A stretch of DNA of 64,000 bases from assembly GCF_900141775.1 (NCBI RefSeq), contig NZ_FSRI01000002.1, positions 522,001-586,000 of the forward strand. Reading direction: 5' to 3'. The notes under the pieces are model-generated. The model was not told the origin of the DNA, made no database searches, and worked only from the letters and a program-made list of their open reading frames with translations. Both the position numbers and the translations under genes were made by a program. The DNA comes from Salinivibrio sp. ES.052. Lineage in GTDB: Bacteria > Pseudomonadota > Gammaproteobacteria > Enterobacterales > Vibrionaceae. This document shows positions 32,365 to 43,127 of this stretch, one piece after another (the stretch's first letter is position 1; the number at the start of each line of letters is the position of its first letter).

Positions 32365-33417
32365 TCAATGTTGCTTGTTGCGGGAGAACTGTCGGTTGTC
32401 TTTTGCTTCTTTCATGCTTTCAATAATGCGGTGATAACTGTCAAATCGCTCGACACTGATATGCTCTTCTTCAACAGCTTGGCGTACCAGGCAGCCTGGG
32501 TCATCGCCGTGTTTGCAGTCACGGAACTTACACCCGCCTAAGTAATCACGAAATTCGACAAAGCCATTAGCAATTTGTTCCGGCTCTAAGTGCCATAGAC
32601 CAAACTCTCGTACCCCAGGCGAGTCAATCAAATCTCCCCCCTGATCGAAATGGTATAAGCGTGCGGCGGTGGTCGTATGCTGGCCCAGCCCTGAGTTCTC
32701 TGAAACTTGGTATGTGTGTGCATGAACATCGGGGAGCAAGGTATTGACCAAGCTTGACTTACCCACTCCTGATTGACCTACAAAGACGCTGACATGTTGA
32801 TCCAAGTGCTGTACCAACGCTGACATACCTTCGCCAGAATCGGCACTTACCATCACGAGGGGATAACCAATGTCTCGATAGATATCGAGAAGATCGTCAA
32901 CCATTTCTCGCCCTTCGTCATCAAGGAGGTCTACTTTGTTGACGACGATCAGTGGCGAAATATTAAGTACCTCGCAAGCGATCAAGTATCGGTCAATAAT
33001 ATTGAGTGATAACTCGGGTAAAATTGCCGCTACGATCACAACTTGATCAATGTTTGCGGCAACCGGTTTAACGCCGTCGTAATAGTCCGGGCGCGTAAGG
33101 ACAGAGTCACGTTCATGCACCGCTTCAACGACACCAGCAAAGCCGGCTAAGGCTTCTTTGCCAGGACGCCATACCACGCGGTCGCCCGTTACGAGGCTAT
33201 GGACAGAACGACGAAGATTACACCGATGTATTTCACCAGTTTGTGGATCTTCTATGTCGGCATGTTGTCCAAACCGAGTGATAACACGGCCTTCACGTGA
33301 GGCGTCTAGGGCAGAATCTTCCCATTGCACGTCATTATCTTGCTGTTTGATCCGACGCTGTTGGTTGGATCGAACCCGCCGTAGTTGGCCTTTGGTAAGC
33401 TTTTTCTTTTTTGCCAC
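32365..33417 (-). CDS. rsgA: Ribosome small-subunit-dependent GTPase RsgA
   Basis: RsgA is a circularly permuted GTPase that checks late 30S maturation. The 350-residue protein has a basic N-terminus, an OB fold, then the G domain with G4 (VNKVDLLDD, about 158-166) before G1 ([12 protein letters not shown], about 212-223) and G3 (DSPGVREFG), which shows the permutation. The C-terminal zinc site is [14 protein letters not shown]. The start is GTG at 33417. It is divergent from orn with 79 bases between the starts. Confidence 0.97.
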   Translation of the reverse strand: MAKKKKLTKGQLRRVRSNQQRRIKQQDNDVQWEDSALDASREGRVITRFGQHADIEDPQTGEIHRCNLRRSVHSLVTGDRVVWRPGKEALAGFAGVVEAVHERDSVLTRPDYYDGVKPVAANIDQVVIVAAILPELSLNIIDRYLIACEVLNISPLIVVNKVDLLDDEGREMVDDLLDIYRDIGYPLVMVSADSGEGMSALVQHLDQHVSVFVGQSGVGKSSLVNTLLPDVHAHTYQVSENSGLGQHTTTAARLYHFDQGGDLIDSPGVREFGLWHLEPEQIANGFVEFRDYLGGCKFRDCKHGDDPGCLVRQAVEEEHISVERFDSYHRIIESMKEAKDNRQFSRNKQH

Positions 33418-33496
33418 GTTGACTCTTATCGGTTAAGTTGGCTTTCATATCAAGCACAGTATGATACATGGTTTACCCATAAAAAAGGCAAGTTCA

Positions 33497-34042
33497 ATGG
33501 CGTTCAGTGAAAACAATTTAATCTGGATCGATCTCGAAATGACAGGGCTCGATCCTGAAGCCCATAAGATCATTGAGATAGCAACGATTGTGACGGATGC
33601 GCAGCTGAATATATTGGCTGAAGGGCCGGTATTGGCAATACATCAGCCGCAAGATGAACTCAATAAAATGGATGATTGGTGTACGCGAACCCATACCCAA
33701 TCAGGCTTGGTTGACCGGGTACAACAAAGCGAAATCAACGAGCAAGATGCAATCGATCAAACCATCGCATTTTTATCGCAATGGGTCCCGGCGGGCGCAT
33801 CACCGATTTGTGGTAACAGTGTAGGACAAGATCGCCGTTTTCTTTATCGTCATATGGCAGCGCTTGAACGTTACTTTCACTACCGCACCGTGGATGTTAG
33901 CACCTTGAAAGAGCTGACACGTCGTTGGAAGCCGGAGGTGCTAGACGGTTTCTCTAAGCGAGGGACGCACTTGGCGCTTGACGATATCCGTGAATCAATT
34001 GCAGAATTGCAATTCTATCGCGAGAGGATCCTAACGATCTGA
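33497..34042 (+). CDS. orn: Oligoribonuclease
   Basis: Orn is a 3'-5' exonuclease that degrades dinucleotides, including linear products of c-di-GMP turnover. I start at the ATG at 33497 ([20 protein letters not shown]), giving 181 residues, identical to the E. coli length; the in-frame extension to 33461 is unnecessary. The DEDDh residues begin with D12 and E14 in [10 protein letters not shown], and the C-terminal [11 protein letters not shown] supplies the last acidic residue and histidine. Confidence 0.98.
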   Translation: MAFSENNLIWIDLEMTGLDPEAHKIIEIATIVTDAQLNILAEGPVLAIHQPQDELNKMDDWCTRTHTQSGLVDRVQQSEINEQDAIDQTIAFLSQWVPAGASPICGNSVGQDRRFLYRHMAALERYFHYRTVDVSTLKELTRRWKPEVLDGFSKRGTHLALDDIRESIAELQFYRERILTI

Positions 34043-34174
34043 TTTTACTTTCATCGATCTGGTGCTCTTTTGAGCGATTGGAAGAAAAAACCGAAATTTT
34101 GCTTACCAGCACTTGCAAGCCGGTTTTTTCTTCGTATAATTCGCAGCCCTGACGACGTGAAACGTCTGTTGAAA

Positions 34175-34250
34175 GCGACATTAGCTCAGCTGGTAGAGCG
34201 CAACCTTGCCAAGGTTGAGGTCACGAGTTCGAACCTCGTATGTCGCTCCA
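34175..34250 (+). tRNA. tRNA-Gly (anticodon GCC), copy 1
   Basis: The 76-base cloverleaf begins GCGACATTAGC, with anticodon arm CAACCTTGCCAAGGTTG and encoded CCA. It is identical to copy 3. Confidence 0.97.
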
Positions 34251-34288
34251 GTTTAATGAACGATCAGATGATGATCTGATTGATCTAT

Positions 34289-34364
34289 GCGACACTAGCT
34301 CAGCTGGTAGAGCGCGACCTTGCCAAGGTCGAGGTCACGAGTTCGAACCTCGTGTGTCGCTCCA
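34289..34364 (+). tRNA. tRNA-Gly (anticodon GCC), copy 2
   Basis: The 76-base cloverleaf begins GCGACACTAGC, with anticodon arm CGACCTTGCCAAGGTCG and encoded CCA. It differs from copies 1 and 3 by compensated base pairs in the acceptor and anticodon stems. Confidence 0.97.
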
Positions 34365-34392
34365 ATTTAAATCGGTAAAATGCATCGATGAT

Positions 34393-34468
34393 GCGACATT
34401 AGCTCAGCTGGTAGAGCGCAACCTTGCCAAGGTTGAGGTCACGAGTTCGAACCTCGTATGTCGCTCCA
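34393..34468 (+). tRNA. tRNA-Gly (anticodon GCC), copy 3
   Basis: It is identical over all 76 bases to copy 1, with encoded CCA. Confidence 0.97.
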
Positions 34469-34486
34469 GATTACAATTCGGTATAA

Positions 34487-34562
34487 GCGACACTAGCTCA
34501 GCTGGTAGAGCGCGACCTTGCCAAGGTCGAGGTCACGGGTTCGAACCCCGTGTGTCGCTCCA
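34487..34562 (+). tRNA. tRNA-Gly (anticodon GCC), copy 4
   Basis: It matches copy 2 except for one compensated pair in the T stem (ACGGG/CCCGT instead of ACGAG/CTCGT). It carries an encoded CCA. It is the last copy of an A-B-A-B' array. E. coli has three such genes (glyVXY) at the same place. Confidence 0.97.
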
Positions 34563-35032
34563 ATCACTTGGTTAACCACAAGTGTAGCGTTACATTTAGC
34601 GCTGTCTTTAATGCTGTGAAGCATCATTCGTAGTAGCAAATCTATCTTTCGCGTCCTGTCCTTAAAAGCGGCGTGCTAGCGCATTTTTATGGATTACTGC
34701 ACAGACTTATCCACAAAAAACGATTTGTGGATAACTTGGTTAATGAATTCTTTACAGTCCCTCAGGCTGGTGATCTTATCATCAGGCACAGTGTTAATGT
34801 TGTACACTAAAGATAAATACATTTCTCCTCTAACTTGCTGTAATTTAGAGTGAATTAAGAGATTTTATCCAGGTTAACTAATGCTTTTCCACAGTGTTAT
34901 TCACTATCGTGATCTTGCTCGCTTAATACACCACCAGTGTGTTTAACTATCAAAAAGCGCACCATAAATAAGTGTTGCGTAACAGTTTTCCACATTATGT
35001 GAATACCGTCATCTTTCTGGCATTACGGTGGG
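34563..35032. promoter_or_regulatory. DnaA-box cluster, datA-like locus between tRNA-Gly genes and queG
   Basis: This 470-base gene-free stretch contains two perfect DnaA boxes in inverted orientation: TTATCCACA at 34707-34715 and TGTGGATAA at 34726-34734. They are part of an 11-bp perfect inverted repeat with a six-base centre. Near-matches follow: TTATCCAGG at 34865-34873, TTTTCCACA at 34885-34893, TTATTCACT at 34897-34905, and TTTTCCACA at 34986-34994. In E. coli the DnaA-titrating datA locus lies at the same address, after glyVXY and next to queG. A convincing IHF site was not found by eye. Function as a DnaA-titration or DnaA-ATP-hydrolysis site is an inference from boxes plus synteny. 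Confidence 0.7.
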
Positions 35033-36187
35033 TTAGGCGTCGCGGGGTAAGCCTTTTTCAATGATGCGAACGAGGCGACGTGTGCCCGTGGGTAAGGGTT
35101 CGATATTGATACGTTGCTGCTTATTCTTCTGTTCCTTGAGCGCCCACTCTATATGCTCATCAACTAGCGCATCCTCCCCCTGCCGGGCTTTCAAGCTGGT
35201 GACGATATTTTCATCATAAGGCGCGTTACCCATCGCGATAGCAAGGTTGCGTCGCCATTTTTTGATCCCAATACGACGAATTGCCGATCCTTGAGTCAGA
35301 GATAAAAAGGTGTCCTCATCCCAATCAAAAAGGGTAGTGAGCGATTGTTGCTCAAGGCTCGGGCGACATTGAAAATCAGACTCTAGCGTGATTTCTGCTT
35401 CGCGGTTAAATGGGCAGACTAGCTGACAATCGTCACAACCATAAATACGATTACCGATGGCATGACGGAACTCCATCGGAATAACGCCATCATATTCAAT
35501 CGTGAGGTAGGAAATACAGCGTCGGGCATCGACGACGCCTTCTGCGACGATCGCCTGAGTGGGGCAACTTGTCATGCAAGCGACACACTTACCGCACTGA
35601 TTGTCGACCGGGGTGTCGATCGGGAGAGGAAGATCAACCAACAGCTCGCCGAGGAAAAACCAGGATCCGGTGTCTTCGTTAAGGATCAATGAGTGTTTCC
35701 CTGTCCATCCCAACCCCGCTTTCTCTGCCAACGGACGTTCTAGGATCGGTGCCGAGTCGACAAAAGGGCGATAGCCATAGGGACCAACTTCGGCTTCGAT
35801 TTGCTGACCCAGCTTTTTCAATCGGTTGCGGATTAATTTATGGTAGTCACGCCCTAATGAATAACGGCTTACATAACCCAGTTTAGGATTGGCTAGGGTT
35901 TTAGCGAACCCAGCCTCGGGCGGCAAGTAGTTCATGCGTACGCTTATCACCCGCACGGTACCGGGAAGCAGTTCGTGGGGACGTGCGCGCATCATGCCAT
36001 GTCGTTCCATCCAATCCATCTCGCCGTGATAGCCGTTGTCGATCCAGCGCTGCAATTGCGCTTCATGTTGTTTGAGATCAACATCCGTGATCCCCACATG
36101 CTGGAAGCCTAGCGCTTGTCCCCATTGCTTGATACGTTGGGCTAATTGGTCGAAATCAATGGATGCATCGGGCGTGGGTTGCGACAT
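35033..36187 (-). CDS. queG: Epoxyqueuosine reductase QueG
   Basis: QueG is a cobalamin-dependent iron-sulfur enzyme that performs the last step of queuosine formation in tRNA, reducing epoxyqueuosine. The 384 residues include two [4Fe-4S] ferredoxin-type motifs, CGKCVACMTSCPTQAI (about 198-213) with an upstream DTPVDNQ, and CDDCQLVCPFN (about 251-261). RPFVDSAPILERPLAEKAGL (about 143-162) is a typical QueG segment. A C-terminal HEAT-like extension follows. It is divergent from nnr, as in E. coli. Confidence 0.96.
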   Translation of the reverse strand: MSQPTPDASIDFDQLAQRIKQWGQALGFQHVGITDVDLKQHEAQLQRWIDNGYHGEMDWMERHGMMRARPHELLPGTVRVISVRMNYLPPEAGFAKTLANPKLGYVSRYSLGRDYHKLIRNRLKKLGQQIEAEVGPYGYRPFVDSAPILERPLAEKAGLGWTGKHSLILNEDTGSWFFLGELLVDLPLPIDTPVDNQCGKCVACMTSCPTQAIVAEGVVDARRCISYLTIEYDGVIPMEFRHAIGNRIYGCDDCQLVCPFNREAEITLESDFQCRPSLEQQSLTTLFDWDEDTFLSLTQGSAIRRIGIKKWRRNLAIAMGNAPYDENIVTSLKARQGEDALVDEHIEWALKEQKNKQQRINIEPLPTGTRRLVRIIEKGLPRDA

Positions 36188-36240
36188 AGCGGTAGATCCT
36201 GAGGCCTTAGGTGGTGCAGTAAATCAAATGGAGGCGTTTG

Positions 36241-37713
36241 ATGGCGACAAGTTTACCACAGAGTTTCTATCGTGCAGAGCAAGTTCGTGAAGGCGAACAG
36301 GCGGTCGCGCAGACACTAAACATCCCCATGTATCAACTCATGCTGAGAGCGGGGCAAGCGGTTTTTGACAGTATTAATCAGTATTACCCTAATGTGGCAC
36401 GCTTACTGATTGTCTGTGGGGCTGGGAATAATGCAGGTGATGGATATGTGATTGCTCGATTGGCAAAATCGTCCGGTTTAAATGTCACAGTATGGTCGTT
36501 AGTAGACCCCAACAAGCTCAGTGGTGATGCTGCAACAGCATGGCAAGAGTGGACAGATTGTGGCGGGGATTACACTAAGAGCCAGCCTGTGGTAGCGCAA
36601 TTTGATGTTATTGTGGATGCCATTTTGGGAACCGGATTATCGCGTACGGTCGAGGGCGACGTTGCCGAAGCGATAACCGCAGTGAATCAATCTCAGGTGC
36701 CTATTGTGGCCGTCGATATACCATCAGGGCTTTGCGCTAACAGTGGCTATGTAAAAGGTGTCGCGGTCAATGCAGATATTACTGTGACCTTGATCGCGCT
36801 GAAACAAGGCTTGTTAACCGGCCAAGCCGTTGCCCATCGAGGAGAGCTTATCTTTGCTGGTCTCAATGTTGCAACGGCCTTTGCGCGCCAATCTGAACCG
36901 GCCGGACAGTTAATTCGCGATGATATTAATGATCAATACTTACCTACCCGATCACGCAGTGCGCATAAAGGGCTGTTTGGTCGAGTACTGTGTTTAGGAG
37001 GAGATCATGGCATGGCTGGGGCGATTACACTCTCGGCTCAAGCAGCGTTGCGCACTGGTGCGGGGCTTGTCAAAGTGGTGACACAAAAAGATCATACGCT
37101 GATGTTAGTCACTCGCCAGCCTGAACTCATGACACAAAGCTGGGCGCCCGGGCAGTCATTGAGTGAAGCACTATCGTGGGCCACTCACCTAGTCATTGGA
37201 CCTGGACTGGGTAATAGTGCTTGGTCGGAGGCGTTATGGAAAATTGCTATCGCGTCACGGCGCCCCAAGGTGATTGATGCGGATGGATTGAATAAATTGG
37301 CTCGCCAGCCGCAACAGCGTGATGATTGGATCCTCACTCCGCACCCCGGTGAGGCAGCTCGCTTATTAGGCTGCGATGTCGACGATGTGGAACTCGACCG
37401 CTTTGCTGCCGTCAAAGCGATACAAACGCGTTATGGTGGCGTTGCTGTACTTAAAGGTGCGGGAACGATCGTATATGATGGCACAAATTATGCTGTTGCA
37501 AATGTTGGCAACCCTGGTATGGCGTCCGGCGGTATGGGCGATATCTTATCAGGCGTGATCGCTAGCTTGCTCGCGCAAGGCGTAGATTTGTTCTCGGCTG
37601 CCGCGCTAGGCTGTTATCTTCACGGAAAAGCGGGTGATCACGCAGCCCGTGCGGGAGAGCGAGGCTTGCTAGCAAGCGATTTATTACCCCATTTGCAGCA
37701 GTTAGTGGATTAA
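36241..37713 (+). CDS. nnr: Bifunctional NAD(P)HX repair enzyme (epimerase and ADP-dependent dehydratase)
   Basis: Nnr repairs hydrated NADH and NADPH. It starts at the ATG at 36241 (MATSLPQSFYRAEQVREGEQ) with GGAGG six bases upstream; one codon earlier is a TTG. The 490 residues comprise the N-terminal epimerase domain (VCGAGNNAGDGYVIARLA, about 61-78) and the C-terminal ribokinase-like dehydratase domain (GNPGMASGGMGDILSGVIAS, about 423-442, and TPHPGEAARLLG near 367). It is the first gene of the run leading through tsaE, amiB, mutL and miaA. Confidence 0.96.
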   Translation: MATSLPQSFYRAEQVREGEQAVAQTLNIPMYQLMLRAGQAVFDSINQYYPNVARLLIVCGAGNNAGDGYVIARLAKSSGLNVTVWSLVDPNKLSGDAATAWQEWTDCGGDYTKSQPVVAQFDVIVDAILGTGLSRTVEGDVAEAITAVNQSQVPIVAVDIPSGLCANSGYVKGVAVNADITVTLIALKQGLLTGQAVAHRGELIFAGLNVATAFARQSEPAGQLIRDDINDQYLPTRSRSAHKGLFGRVLCLGGDHGMAGAITLSAQAALRTGAGLVKVVTQKDHTLMLVTRQPELMTQSWAPGQSLSEALSWATHLVIGPGLGNSAWSEALWKIAIASRRPKVIDADGLNKLARQPQQRDDWILTPHPGEAARLLGCDVDDVELDRFAAVKAIQTRYGGVAVLKGAGTIVYDGTNYAVANVGNPGMASGGMGDILSGVIASLLAQGVDLFSAAALGCYLHGKAGDHAARAGERGLLASDLLPHLQQLVD

Positions 37714-37744
37714 ATAACCATAAGAGACGAGATCCGTAAGTAGT

Positions 37745-38215
37745 ATGACCCAGACTTTTATCACCCAGTTGGCCGATGCGGATCGCACGGTGGCCTTCGG
37801 CGCGGCACTGGCCCGTGCTTGTACACAAAGCACCACCTGTTATTTACATGGTGATCTTGGCGCAGGCAAAACTACCTTCTGCCGTGGTTTTGTCCAAGCC
37901 ATGGGACATGCCGGTAACGTCAAAAGCCCCACGTACACCTTGGTCGAGCCGTACCAGCTGACCCCTTGGCAAGTGTATCATTTCGATCTCTACCGCCTTG
38001 CTGATCCGGAAGAATTGGAGTTTATGGGGATCCGAGATTACTTTAATGAACAGGCGCTTTGTTTAATTGAATGGCCAGAAAAAGGGGAGGGATGGTTACC
38101 GTATGCCGACCTTGATATTACCCTGCGCTATGATGGTGAGCAGCGCGAATTGGTCATTGACGCAAATACCGACGTTGGGATGACAATTATCGACCGTCTA
38201 GAATGGGAAGACTAG
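37745..38215 (+). CDS. tsaE: tRNA threonylcarbamoyladenosine biosynthesis ATPase TsaE
   Basis: TsaE is the P-loop ATPase that drives the TsaB-TsaD-TsaE complex making t6A in ANN-decoding tRNAs. The 156-residue protein shows Walker A GDLGAGKTTFCRGFV (about 37-51), the SPTYTLVEPY segment, and the HFDLYRLADPEELEFMG stretch typical of the family. One base separates its stop from the amiB start. Confidence 0.97.
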   Translation: MTQTFITQLADADRTVAFGAALARACTQSTTCYLHGDLGAGKTTFCRGFVQAMGHAGNVKSPTYTLVEPYQLTPWQVYHFDLYRLADPEELEFMGIRDYFNEQALCLIEWPEKGEGWLPYADLDITLRYDGEQRELVIDANTDVGMTIIDRLEWED

Positions 38216-38216
38216 C

Positions 38217-39902
38217 ATGATGTGGCAGCGACTTTGCGTCTTGATGATCGCCAGTTTGTTGAGTGCAACAAGTTGGGCCAATAAAATTGAAAATATTCGG
38301 GTATGGCCAGCGCCCAATGAAACCCGTGTTGTGGTTGATCTGTCTGAACAGGCTGAATTTAGCTATTTCTCTTTAACCCGTCCAGATAGGCTGGTGGTGG
38401 ATGTTAAGCAAAGTCAGCTAGCCATGCGCTTACCAAAGCGGGTTAAAGGCAGCGACATTCTCACCAAAATCCGCAAAAGTAGTCCGCCTGAGACATCAAC
38501 CTACCGCCTGGTTTTTGAATTAAAAGACAGTGCCAAACCACATATTTTCTCCCTTGAACCGGGGGGGGAATATGGCCACCGTTTGGTGGTTGACCTACCC
38601 CATCCTAAAAAGGTGGATAAAAATCAGCCTGAGCTCTCGGTGGCGGAAAAGAAGCGGCGTGAAACCGTGGCGGCATTGCCGTTTGGGACCGAAGATATCG
38701 TGGTTGCAATTGATGCGGGCCATGGGGGGAATGATCCTGGGGCGGTTGGACCGAGTCGCAAATTTGAAAAATATGTCACTCTGGCGATTGCGAAGCAGGC
38801 GGCGTCGCGAGTGAATGCCGTGCCTGGGATGCGTGCGGTCTTGACTCGGACAGGCGATTATTTTGTTGATTTGAACCAGCGCTCAGAGATTGCGCGCAAG
38901 CATAAAGCACACCTATTGGTGTCGATTCATGCTGATGGCTTCCATAAACCGCAACCACGTGGGGCTTCGGTATGGGTGTTATCTCGCCGCCGAGCCAACA
39001 GTGAAATCGGTCGTTGGATTGAAAAACATGAAGAGCAATCTAATTTATTAGGCGGTGGCTCTTTGTTGGGGCAAAACAACGAAGATGAATACTTAAGCCG
39101 TGCGGTATTGGACTTGCAGTTCAGTAATTCGCAAAAAGAAGGCTTTAATGTGGCAACACGGGTATTGAAGGAGCTCGGTAAAGTCACTAAATTACACAAA
39201 TCGAGCCCTGAACATGCGAGTCTTGCCGTACTAAAATCCCCTGATATCCCCTCTTTGTTGGTGGAAACGGGCTTTATCTCCAACCCGCAAGAAGAGCGGC
39301 TTTTATTCCAGCGAGATCACCAGCGTCGTTTAGCGAATGCGATTTATCATGGTATCCGCAATTATTTTGAACGTTTTCCTCCTGACGGCACCTTGTTTGC
39401 TGCGCGCAAAAACGGGGTGAAACACAAGGTGCGTGCTGGCCAATCTCTCTCTGTGATTGCCAAGCAATATCAAAGCTCAGTGGCGGCAATAAAGTCTGCG
39501 AACGGCTTAACCTCTAATACCTTGCATGTTGGCCAAGTGTTGTCGATTCCAAACGTTGATGTGGCGAAGTTAGCGGGTAAAGCCGACACCTCATCAACAC
39601 GTACCCTGACTCACACCGTGAGTCGTGGCGAATTTCTCGGCAAAATTGCCGATCAATATCAAGTCTCAATTTCAACCCTTCGTCAGGCAAACAACCTGAC
39701 GTCGGATACGCTCAGGGTGGGGCAAAAACTCAAAGTACCAGGTGCGACGTCACCGGCGATTAAGCACAAAGTGAAACGCGGTGAGTACCTTGGCAAGATT
39801 GCCAGTAACTATGGCGTAACCATTGAGAGCCTTCGTCGTGCCAATGCGTTACGTTCGGATACACTGGCGGTCGGACAAACCTTGATTATTCCAGGAAGCT
39901 AA
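38217..39902 (+). CDS. amiB: N-acetylmuramoyl-L-alanine amidase AmiB-like, three LysM domains
   Basis: This periplasmic zinc amidase splits septal peptidoglycan during daughter-cell separation. It has 561 residues: a signal peptide ending around ATSWA (residue 21-22), an AMIN domain (about 25-120) for septal targeting, an Amidase_3 domain (about 160-385) with [22 protein letters not shown] and ETGFISN, and three LysM repeats at about 400-445, 462-507 and 517-560. The three LysM repeats suggest tight peptidoglycan binding; E. coli AmiB has none, while Vibrio AmiB does. It is followed one base later by mutL. Confidence 0.96.
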   Translation: MMWQRLCVLMIASLLSATSWANKIENIRVWPAPNETRVVVDLSEQAEFSYFSLTRPDRLVVDVKQSQLAMRLPKRVKGSDILTKIRKSSPPETSTYRLVFELKDSAKPHIFSLEPGGEYGHRLVVDLPHPKKVDKNQPELSVAEKKRRETVAALPFGTEDIVVAIDAGHGGNDPGAVGPSRKFEKYVTLAIAKQAASRVNAVPGMRAVLTRTGDYFVDLNQRSEIARKHKAHLLVSIHADGFHKPQPRGASVWVLSRRRANSEIGRWIEKHEEQSNLLGGGSLLGQNNEDEYLSRAVLDLQFSNSQKEGFNVATRVLKELGKVTKLHKSSPEHASLAVLKSPDIPSLLVETGFISNPQEERLLFQRDHQRRLANAIYHGIRNYFERFPPDGTLFAARKNGVKHKVRAGQSLSVIAKQYQSSVAAIKSANGLTSNTLHVGQVLSIPNVDVAKLAGKADTSSTRTLTHTVSRGEFLGKIADQYQVSISTLRQANNLTSDTLRVGQKLKVPGATSPAIKHKVKRGEYLGKIASNYGVTIESLRRANALRSDTLAVGQTLIIPGS

Positions 39903-39903
39903 T

Positions 39904-41811
39904 ATGGCGATTGAGATACTACCCGCTCGACTCGCCAACCAGATAGCAGCAGGCGAAGTGGTTGAGCGACCGGCGTCTGTGGTCAAAGAGCTGGTGGAAA
40001 ACAGTATTGACGCTGGCGCGACCCGCATTGATATCGATATTGAAAAAGGCGGCAGCAAGCTGATCCGCGTCCGTGATAATGGTAGCGGGATCAGCAAAGC
40101 GGATCTGCAGCTAGCTTTAAGCCGCCATGCTACGTCAAAGATCCACTGCCTAGATGATTTAGAAGCGATCATGAGCTTAGGCTTTCGTGGTGAAGCACTG
40201 GCCAGTGTCAGTTCAGTCTCGCGCCTAACGATCACCTCTCGCCCAGCTGAACAGCCAGAAGCGTGGTCAGCATTTGCGGAAGGGCGCGATATGGCAGTGA
40301 ATGTTAAACCCGCTGCGCATCCGGTGGGTTGTACCGTGGAAGTGGTGGACTTATTTTTCAATACCCCAGCACGGCGCAAATTCTTGCGTACGGATAAAAC
40401 CGAGTTTAGCCATATTGATGAATTGTTACGACGTATTGCTTTAAGTCGGTTTGATATCACCATCAACCTTCGTCATAACGGTACACCGATCCGGCAATAT
40501 CGGCGGGTGCCCGACAATGGCGACCCGCTACGTCGCCTTAAAGCGGTTTGTGGACAAAAGTTTGTCGATCATGCTCTGAGGATTGATCTGACTCACCATG
40601 ATATGGCCCTTAGAGGTTGGATTTGTACACCTGATGGTGCTCGACAGCAAAATGATATGCAGCATTGCTTTGTCAATCAGCGGATGATGAAAGATAAATT
40701 GATCAATCATGCTATTCGACAAGGCTATGAACAAAGCCTCGCGCATGATCAGTACGCGGCATTTGTGCTTTATATAGATGTCGACCCTCATCAAGTCGAT
40801 GTCAATGTGCATCCTGCGAAGCATGAAGTCCGTTTTCATCAAGCACGCTTAGTGCACGACTTTATTTATCAAGCGATCTATGACGGGCTGCAACAATCGC
40901 AATCAACGATAGACAATACGGTTAACCCTGAAACCGGAGAAGTGCGAGAGACCGTCTCATATCAGCCTCGTGCATCGGCCGTTGCAACGGCAACCCCCTA
41001 CCAGCAAGCGATGGATGCGTTCCCAGACTATCCAGGTAAGCAGCAACCCCCAGTGTGTTCACACTCAGGGCGGGAGCCGCGTCCCGCGCATTCTAGCGTG
41101 CCTTCCAAACAAGCGACACAAGCTTATCAAGCGTTAATGACGCCTCAGCAGTCTGAGCCTAACACGATCAGTGATCCAGCGTCTTCAAAGGTTGAAACCA
41201 GTATTTGCTCTGCGCCAACGAAGACGGCAAACGCTCAAACTGGGTTAGGGAAAGTTTTATCCGTAGTGGAGCAACACTATATATTGATGGCCTGGCAGGA
41301 AGGTGTGTGGTTGGCGGACTATTATGCGCTTGAAAATTGGCGTCACCGAGGCGCGTTACAGCCCGCCTTGAGCGAGGGATTAGTCACTCAGCCTTTATTG
41401 ATCCCACAGCGCTTATCGGCCTCCTCCTCTGAGTGTGAATTTGTCAGCCACTATCAGGCATTGTTGGGGCAGTTCGGTATTCACCTTCGGGTTAAAGGGC
41501 AGCAATTAATGGTGATGTCTGTGTGTCAGCCATTACGGCAACATAACTTGCAAGCCTTTATTCCGGCATTACTCCACTTTTTGAGTACGTTAGATCCCGA
41601 GCAATCCCACGAGGATCACAGTGCGAGTTTATGGAGTTGGCTGGCAAAGCAGTTGACAGTAGCATCGGATCCAGTCAGCCTTGCGCAGGCGGTGCAGACC
41701 GTATCGGATATTGAACAATATTGGCAAAGCGAGGCGTTAGAGCAAGGGCGTCAGCGCTACTTTAAACGGCTCGATTTGACCTCAGTGATAGAAGCATTAC
41801 AACATGACTAA
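39904..41811 (+). CDS. mutL: DNA mismatch repair protein MutL
   Basis: MutL couples mismatch recognition by MutS to MutH. The 635 residues have the GHL ATPase domain with [20 protein letters not shown] (about 19-38), RVRDNGSGI and [14 protein letters not shown] linker rich in proline, serine and threonine spans about 340-430, and the C-terminal dimerisation domain follows. No DQHA-x2-E-x4-E endonuclease motif is visible, as expected for MutH-dependent MutL. It overlaps miaA by eight bases. Confidence 0.98.
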   Translation: MAIEILPARLANQIAAGEVVERPASVVKELVENSIDAGATRIDIDIEKGGSKLIRVRDNGSGISKADLQLALSRHATSKIHCLDDLEAIMSLGFRGEALASVSSVSRLTITSRPAEQPEAWSAFAEGRDMAVNVKPAAHPVGCTVEVVDLFFNTPARRKFLRTDKTEFSHIDELLRRIALSRFDITINLRHNGTPIRQYRRVPDNGDPLRRLKAVCGQKFVDHALRIDLTHHDMALRGWICTPDGARQQNDMQHCFVNQRMMKDKLINHAIRQGYEQSLAHDQYAAFVLYIDVDPHQVDVNVHPAKHEVRFHQARLVHDFIYQAIYDGLQQSQSTIDNTVNPETGEVRETVSYQPRASAVATATPYQQAMDAFPDYPGKQQPPVCSHSGREPRPAHSSVPSKQATQAYQALMTPQQSEPNTISDPASSKVETSICSAPTKTANAQTGLGKVLSVVEQHYILMAWQEGVWLADYYALENWRHRGALQPALSEGLVTQPLLIPQRLSASSSECEFVSHYQALLGQFGIHLRVKGQQLMVMSVCQPLRQHNLQAFIPALLHFLSTLDPEQSHEDHSASLWSWLAKQLTVASDPVSLAQAVQTVSDIEQYWQSEALEQGRQRYFKRLDLTSVIEALQHD

Positions 41812-42745
41812 TCCGCTGCCCAAGGCCATTTTTTTGATGGGGCCAACCGCCTCCGGGAAAACGGATCTGGCCATTGCATTACGCAACACCATGCCGGTTG
41901 ACATTATCAGTGTCGATTCGGCATTAATTTATCGAGGCATGGATATTGGTACCGCCAAACCAACCGCTGACGAATTGGCGCAGGCGCCACATCGTTTGAT
42001 TGATATTCGCGATCCATCGCAAGCTTACTCGGCGGCAGACTTTCGTGAAGACGCCCTCACAGAAATGGATAAGATCGTGTCGAATGGCAAGATCCCGCTG
42101 TTGGTTGGCGGCACCATGTTGTATTTTAAAGCATTGCTAGAAGGGTTATCACCGTTACCGAGTGCAGATCCTGATGTCCGTGAGGCGATAGAAAAAGAGG
42201 CGAAGCAACACGGTTGGGAGGCATTACATCAGCAGTTATGCCACATTGATCCGGTTGCGGGCGCGCGGATCCACCCTAATGATCCGCAGCGTATTTTGCG
42301 CGCCCTTGAGGTGTATCGCATCAGTGGACAAACGCTGACCACATTGACGGAAAAAAAAGGTGAACCTTTGCCGTATCAGGTACACCAATTTGCAATAGCG
42401 CCTCAGGATCGAGGTGAATTGCATCACCGCATCGAGCGCCGATTCGATAAAATGATCGAAGCGGGTTTTGAAAAGGAGGTACGCGCGCTGTACGAGCGAG
42501 AAGATTTGCATCCAGATCTTCCGTCTATTCGGTGCGTTGGGTATCGCCAGATGTGGGATTATTTGGCCGGACGTTGTACCCATGATGAAGCCGTTTACCG
42601 TGGGATTTGCGCGACGCGCCAGTTAGCCAAACGTCAGATTACTTGGCTTCGCGGCTGGGAAAATGTGACGTGGCTTGATAGCGACACACCGTTGCTATCT
42701 TTACAAACGGTGACAAAAGCGTTGGCGGCAGGGACGGAAACTTAA
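41804..42745 (+). CDS. miaA: tRNA dimethylallyltransferase MiaA
   Basis: MiaA adds a dimethylallyl group to A37 of tRNAs reading UNN codons. The 313-residue protein carries the P-loop [15 protein letters not shown] (about 12-26), [16 protein letters not shown] (about 38-53), the RLIDIRDP segment and the [10 protein letters not shown] region. It overlaps the mutL end and precedes hfq by 76 bases, which probably contain hfq promoters. Confidence 0.98.
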   Translation: MTNPLPKAIFLMGPTASGKTDLAIALRNTMPVDIISVDSALIYRGMDIGTAKPTADELAQAPHRLIDIRDPSQAYSAADFREDALTEMDKIVSNGKIPLLVGGTMLYFKALLEGLSPLPSADPDVREAIEKEAKQHGWEALHQQLCHIDPVAGARIHPNDPQRILRALEVYRISGQTLTTLTEKKGEPLPYQVHQFAIAPQDRGELHHRIERRFDKMIEAGFEKEVRALYEREDLHPDLPSIRCVGYRQMWDYLAGRCTHDEAVYRGICATRQLAKRQITWLRGWENVTWLDSDTPLLSLQTVTKALAAGTET

Positions 42746-42809
42746 TGTATACTGTCACTGACAAGGACGCTGCTTAACCGCGACATTGACTACAATTACA
42801 AACAAATAA

Positions 42810-43100
<291 letters not shown>

Positions 43101-43127
43101 GCATTCAATTGCTAAGGAGTCTTTCGC

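Noticed and set aside
34680-35032. The DnaA-box cluster as a replication origin
   Set aside because: There is no neighbouring dnaA, gidA/mnmG or parAB, no array of 13-mer AT-rich unwinding repeats, and the locus matches the datA address instead.
40528-40842. 104-codon minus-strand frame opposite mutL
   Set aside because: It is an antisense shadow without family resemblance; mutL is intact on the plus strand.
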